Part shown: piece after piece, positions 62,226 through 64,000 of the stretch
Position numbering within the stretch: position 1 is the stretch's first letter
How the letters are laid out: each line of letters starts with the position of its first letter
Source: Rickettsiales bacterium
GTDB taxonomy: Bacteria; Pseudomonadota; Alphaproteobacteria; Rickettsiales; Midichloriaceae
Assembly: GCA_023263785.1 (NCBI GenBank)
Contig: JALQUO010000002.1
Location: forward strand, 124,308-188,307
DNA length: 64,000 bases
Direction: 5' to 3'
Position numbers and translations under genes: made by a program
Notes under the pieces: model-generated
Seen by the model: the letters and a program-made list of their open reading frames with translations, nothing else
Told to the model about the DNA's origin: nothing
Databases searched by the model: none

Positions 62226-63795
62226 ATGTATTGCCAATTGGATATCTTCTATCTGTATTAAATAACATCTTGTTGATCTTTGGAGCAAGAGGGCTCTGGT
62301 ATCTTTTGAACTCATTTCTGAGCAACATTTTTTCTATTGCAGAGTTGTTAGAAGGCAAAGAGTCTCTTGACTCAATCAAATCATATAAAATTCTATCTAG
62401 GAAATCATATGGTGGTAGGGCATCAGAATCCTTTTGATTTGGTTTAAGCTCTGCCGTTGGTTCTTTTTCTATGATGTTCTGAGGTATTACGTATTCATTT
62501 TTATTTCTCCACCTGCTGATGGCATATACTTGAGTTTTATATAGATCTGCTATAGGTGCAAAGGCACCAGTCATGTCTCCATAGAGTGTTGTGTATCCGA
62601 CAGCGCTTTCTGATTTATTACTTGTACAGAGAAGTAGTCTGTTTTGCTTATTTGCTATTGCCATGAGGATTGTTGCTCTGATCCTTGGCTGAATGTTTTC
62701 GTTCGTGATTTCATTTTCACCTAGTTGTCCGAGAATCCCTAGCAGAGCAATATCAAATGAGTTTTTTATTTCCCCTATAGGAATCGTAATCATCTCACAT
62801 CCTATGTTTTTCACAAGGGCTACAGCATCATCTAGGTTTGTTTTGGATGAGAACTTAGAAGGCATCGCAACACATAAGATATTCTCTGGTCCAAATGCAT
62901 CTGCTGCAATTACTGTAACAAGGGCAGAATCTATTCCACCTGACAGTCCAATTACAAACTTATTACATCTTGCATATTTCGCATATTCCTTCAGACTCAA
63001 TAAAATTGCTTCATATACATCTGCAGCTGTTTCATCATTTAGGTTTAATGGATCTGATCTCTTGATATTATAAGGAATCGATGAGTGCTTCTGATCCAAA
63101 TCGAGTTTGATTACTTTCTCCTCCCATTTGACTGGTGGGATTATCATCTTACAATCGTTACTCATTACGAATGAGCTACCATCAAACACAAGATGGTCTT
63201 GAGAGCAAAAGGAATTTAGATAGGCAATGGTAGGGATTGTGTTTTGTTTCATGAAAGCTTTTACAACCTCAACTCTTTTATTCAATTTATTAATTGAAAA
63301 TGGAGATGCGTTGATAACTATTGCAAGGTCACAATCAAGCTTCCTACAATGCCAAACATCTTCACATATTAGGAGGCCGACCTTTAAACCATTGAAATCA
63401 AATACTATACCATGTTCATTACCCTCGCAAAAATATCGCTTCTCATCAAATGTGTCATAGTTCGGAAGGAACTTCTTGTTATATTGACCTATCAGTTGGC
63501 CGTTCCGGATAATAAGGGCGCTATTAAATAACTTTCCTTCTACCTCCATGGGCGTACCAATTATGAGGGCTCTATCATTCGATTCTGAGACTATCCTTGC
63601 GACTGATTCTTTTATAGAGTTCAAGAAATTTCTGTTTAGAAAAAGATCTTGGCAATTATATCCTGTTAGTGACAGCTCCGGGAAAACCACCATTTCCGCA
63701 TCAGCATCATTGTATATTTTAAGGATTTTTTCTGTGTTGCCTTTGATATCTCCAACGTCAGAACCTATCTGGCAAAGCGCTACTCTTCTCTTCAC
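62224..63795 (-). CDS. nadE: Glutamine-dependent NAD+ synthetase
   Basis: Amidates nicotinate adenine dinucleotide to NAD. 523 residues in two domains: nitrilase-type glutaminase (Glu40 in FPELSLTGY, Lys near 108, Cys144 in LLICEDVWH) and synthetase with P-loop SGGIDS at 285-290. The presence of the glutaminase domain means glutamine, not ammonia, is the donor. GTG start overlaps the lolD stop by 4 bases (GTGA). Confidence 0.97.
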   Translation of the reverse strand: MKRRVALCQIGSDVGDIKGNTEKILKIYNDADAEMVVFPELSLTGYNCQDLFLNRNFLNSIKESVARIVSESNDRALIIGTPMEVEGKLFNSALIIRNGQLIGQYNKKFLPNYDTFDEKRYFCEGNEHGIVFDFNGLKVGLLICEDVWHCRKLDCDLAIVINASPFSINKLNKRVEVVKAFMKQNTIPTIAYLNSFCSQDHLVFDGSSFVMSNDCKMIIPPVKWEEKVIKLDLDQKHSSIPYNIKRSDPLNLNDETAADVYEAILLSLKEYAKYARCNKFVIGLSGGIDSALVTVIAADAFGPENILCVAMPSKFSSKTNLDDAVALVKNIGCEMITIPIGEIKNSFDIALLGILGQLGENEITNENIQPRIRATILMAIANKQNRLLLCTSNKSESAVGYTTLYGDMTGAFAPIADLYKTQVYAISRWRNKNEYVIPQNIIEKEPTAELKPNQKDSDALPPYDFLDRILYDLIESRDSLPSNNSAIEKMLLRNEFKRYQSPLAPKINKMLFNTDRRYPIGNT

Positions 63796-64000
63796 TTTTT
63801 TATCTCAATCTCGTTTAGTACTCCATTTTCTAATGACATAACTCTTGAGCACATCTTCGCTATCTCCATGCTATGTGTTGCAATCACCATTGCTGTGTTG
63901 CTATGAAGTAACACATTTTGAAGTAAATCAAAAGCAACCTGTGCATTCGTATTGTCTAAGTTACCTGTTGGCTCATCAGCAAGGATTAGCTTCGGATCGT
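63792..64000 (-). CDS. lolD: Lipoprotein-releasing ABC ATPase LolD, C-terminal part (cut by window end)
   Basis: The last 69 codons of an ABC ATPase: Walker B and D-loop in KLILADEPTGNLDNTNA, H-loop in VIATHSMEIAKMC. ADEPTGNLD is typical of the LolD/FtsE/MacB group. LolD is the best guess because this group is common in alphaproteobacteria and lolA is nearby, but FtsE is not excluded. Walker A lies beyond the window. Confidence 0.75.
   Translation of the reverse strand, partial: DPKLILADEPTGNLDNTNAQVAFDLLQNVLLHSNTAMVIATHSMEIAKMCSRVMSLENGVLNEIEIKK

Overview
The window is AT-rich (about one third G+C by eye) and densely coded: no stretch of 300 bases lacks a gene. The gene set is that of an alphaproteobacterium, most likely a host-associated lineage of the Rickettsiales type. 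Pointers are a mitochondrial-style respiratory set (NDUFS4-like and NDUFAF5-like complex I proteins, NuoD/NuoE, COQ9, a UbiH-type hydroxylase, a Tim14-like J-protein, a CcoI copper ATPase), pyruvate phosphate dikinase, propionyl-CoA carboxylase, weak Shine-Dalgarno sequences, and core genes scattered out of their usual operons. Family and genus cannot be fixed from the sequence alone.

Layout. 1-1937 (+): end of nadK, an unknown gene and an AmiD-type amidase, then tRNA-Thr. 2067-2783 (-): tRNA-Glu, rpmH, rnpA behind a good promoter. 2876-8790 (+): an unknown membrane protein gene with a C7 tract, recA, ppdK, ftsZ. 8954-10492 (-): pccB. 10588-15287 (+): rimP with a duplicated basic tail, an unknown gene, pheT and a Pcm-like methyltransferase. 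15354-17380: two convergent paralogous membrane protein genes, each affected by an A7 tract. 17491-18885 (-): der. 19023-23530 (+): rpmI, rplT, ligA, a small frameshifted gene, murI, pgsA. 23536-29991: rpmJ, a LOG-family gene, dut, an unknown gene, infC with an ATA start, and a YihY-ThrS in-frame fusion. 30072-34550 (-): a tail-anchored pseudokinase gene abutting ccoI. 34594-37854 (+): msbA-like, bamD, dedA. 37851-41584 (-): tig, nuoD, a frameshifted xenobiotic acetyltransferase gene, nuoE. 41769-45588 (+): queH, dnaA, ubiH-like, an unknown gene. 45585-47433 (-): two periplasmic thioredoxins, tatB, tatC. 47495-51345: a coiled-coil gene, COQ9, a membrane-anchored FkbM methyltransferase, a BON lipoprotein, a J-protein, rnhB. 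51441-58659: NDUFS4-like (+), then the minus-strand run lepB, ABC exporter, membrane-fusion adaptor, oligopeptidase B, lolA, lone receiver. 58787-64000: secA (+), then lolD (partial), nadE and a degenerate methyltransferase (-).

Together the genes cover replication and repair (DnaA, RecA, LigA, RNase HII, dUTPase), translation, division and murein (FtsZ, MurI, amidase), envelope biogenesis (SecA, LepB, Tat, LolA/LolD, BamD, BON lipoprotein, MsbA-like, PgsA), respiration, and NAD supply (NadK, NadE).

The most striking pattern is that five genes outside the conserved core are broken by single-base frame changes, four of them exactly at 7-base homopolymers, while core genes with equally long tracts stay open (ppdK T8 near 4842-4849 and T7 near 6530; pheT A7 near 12426). 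Candidate explanations are phase variation, slippage-rescued expression, or decay. Other unusual points are the YihY-ThrS fusion, the acetyltransferase inside the nuo operon, the tail-anchored pseudokinase beside ccoI, and a methyltransferase domain that topology places outside the membrane.
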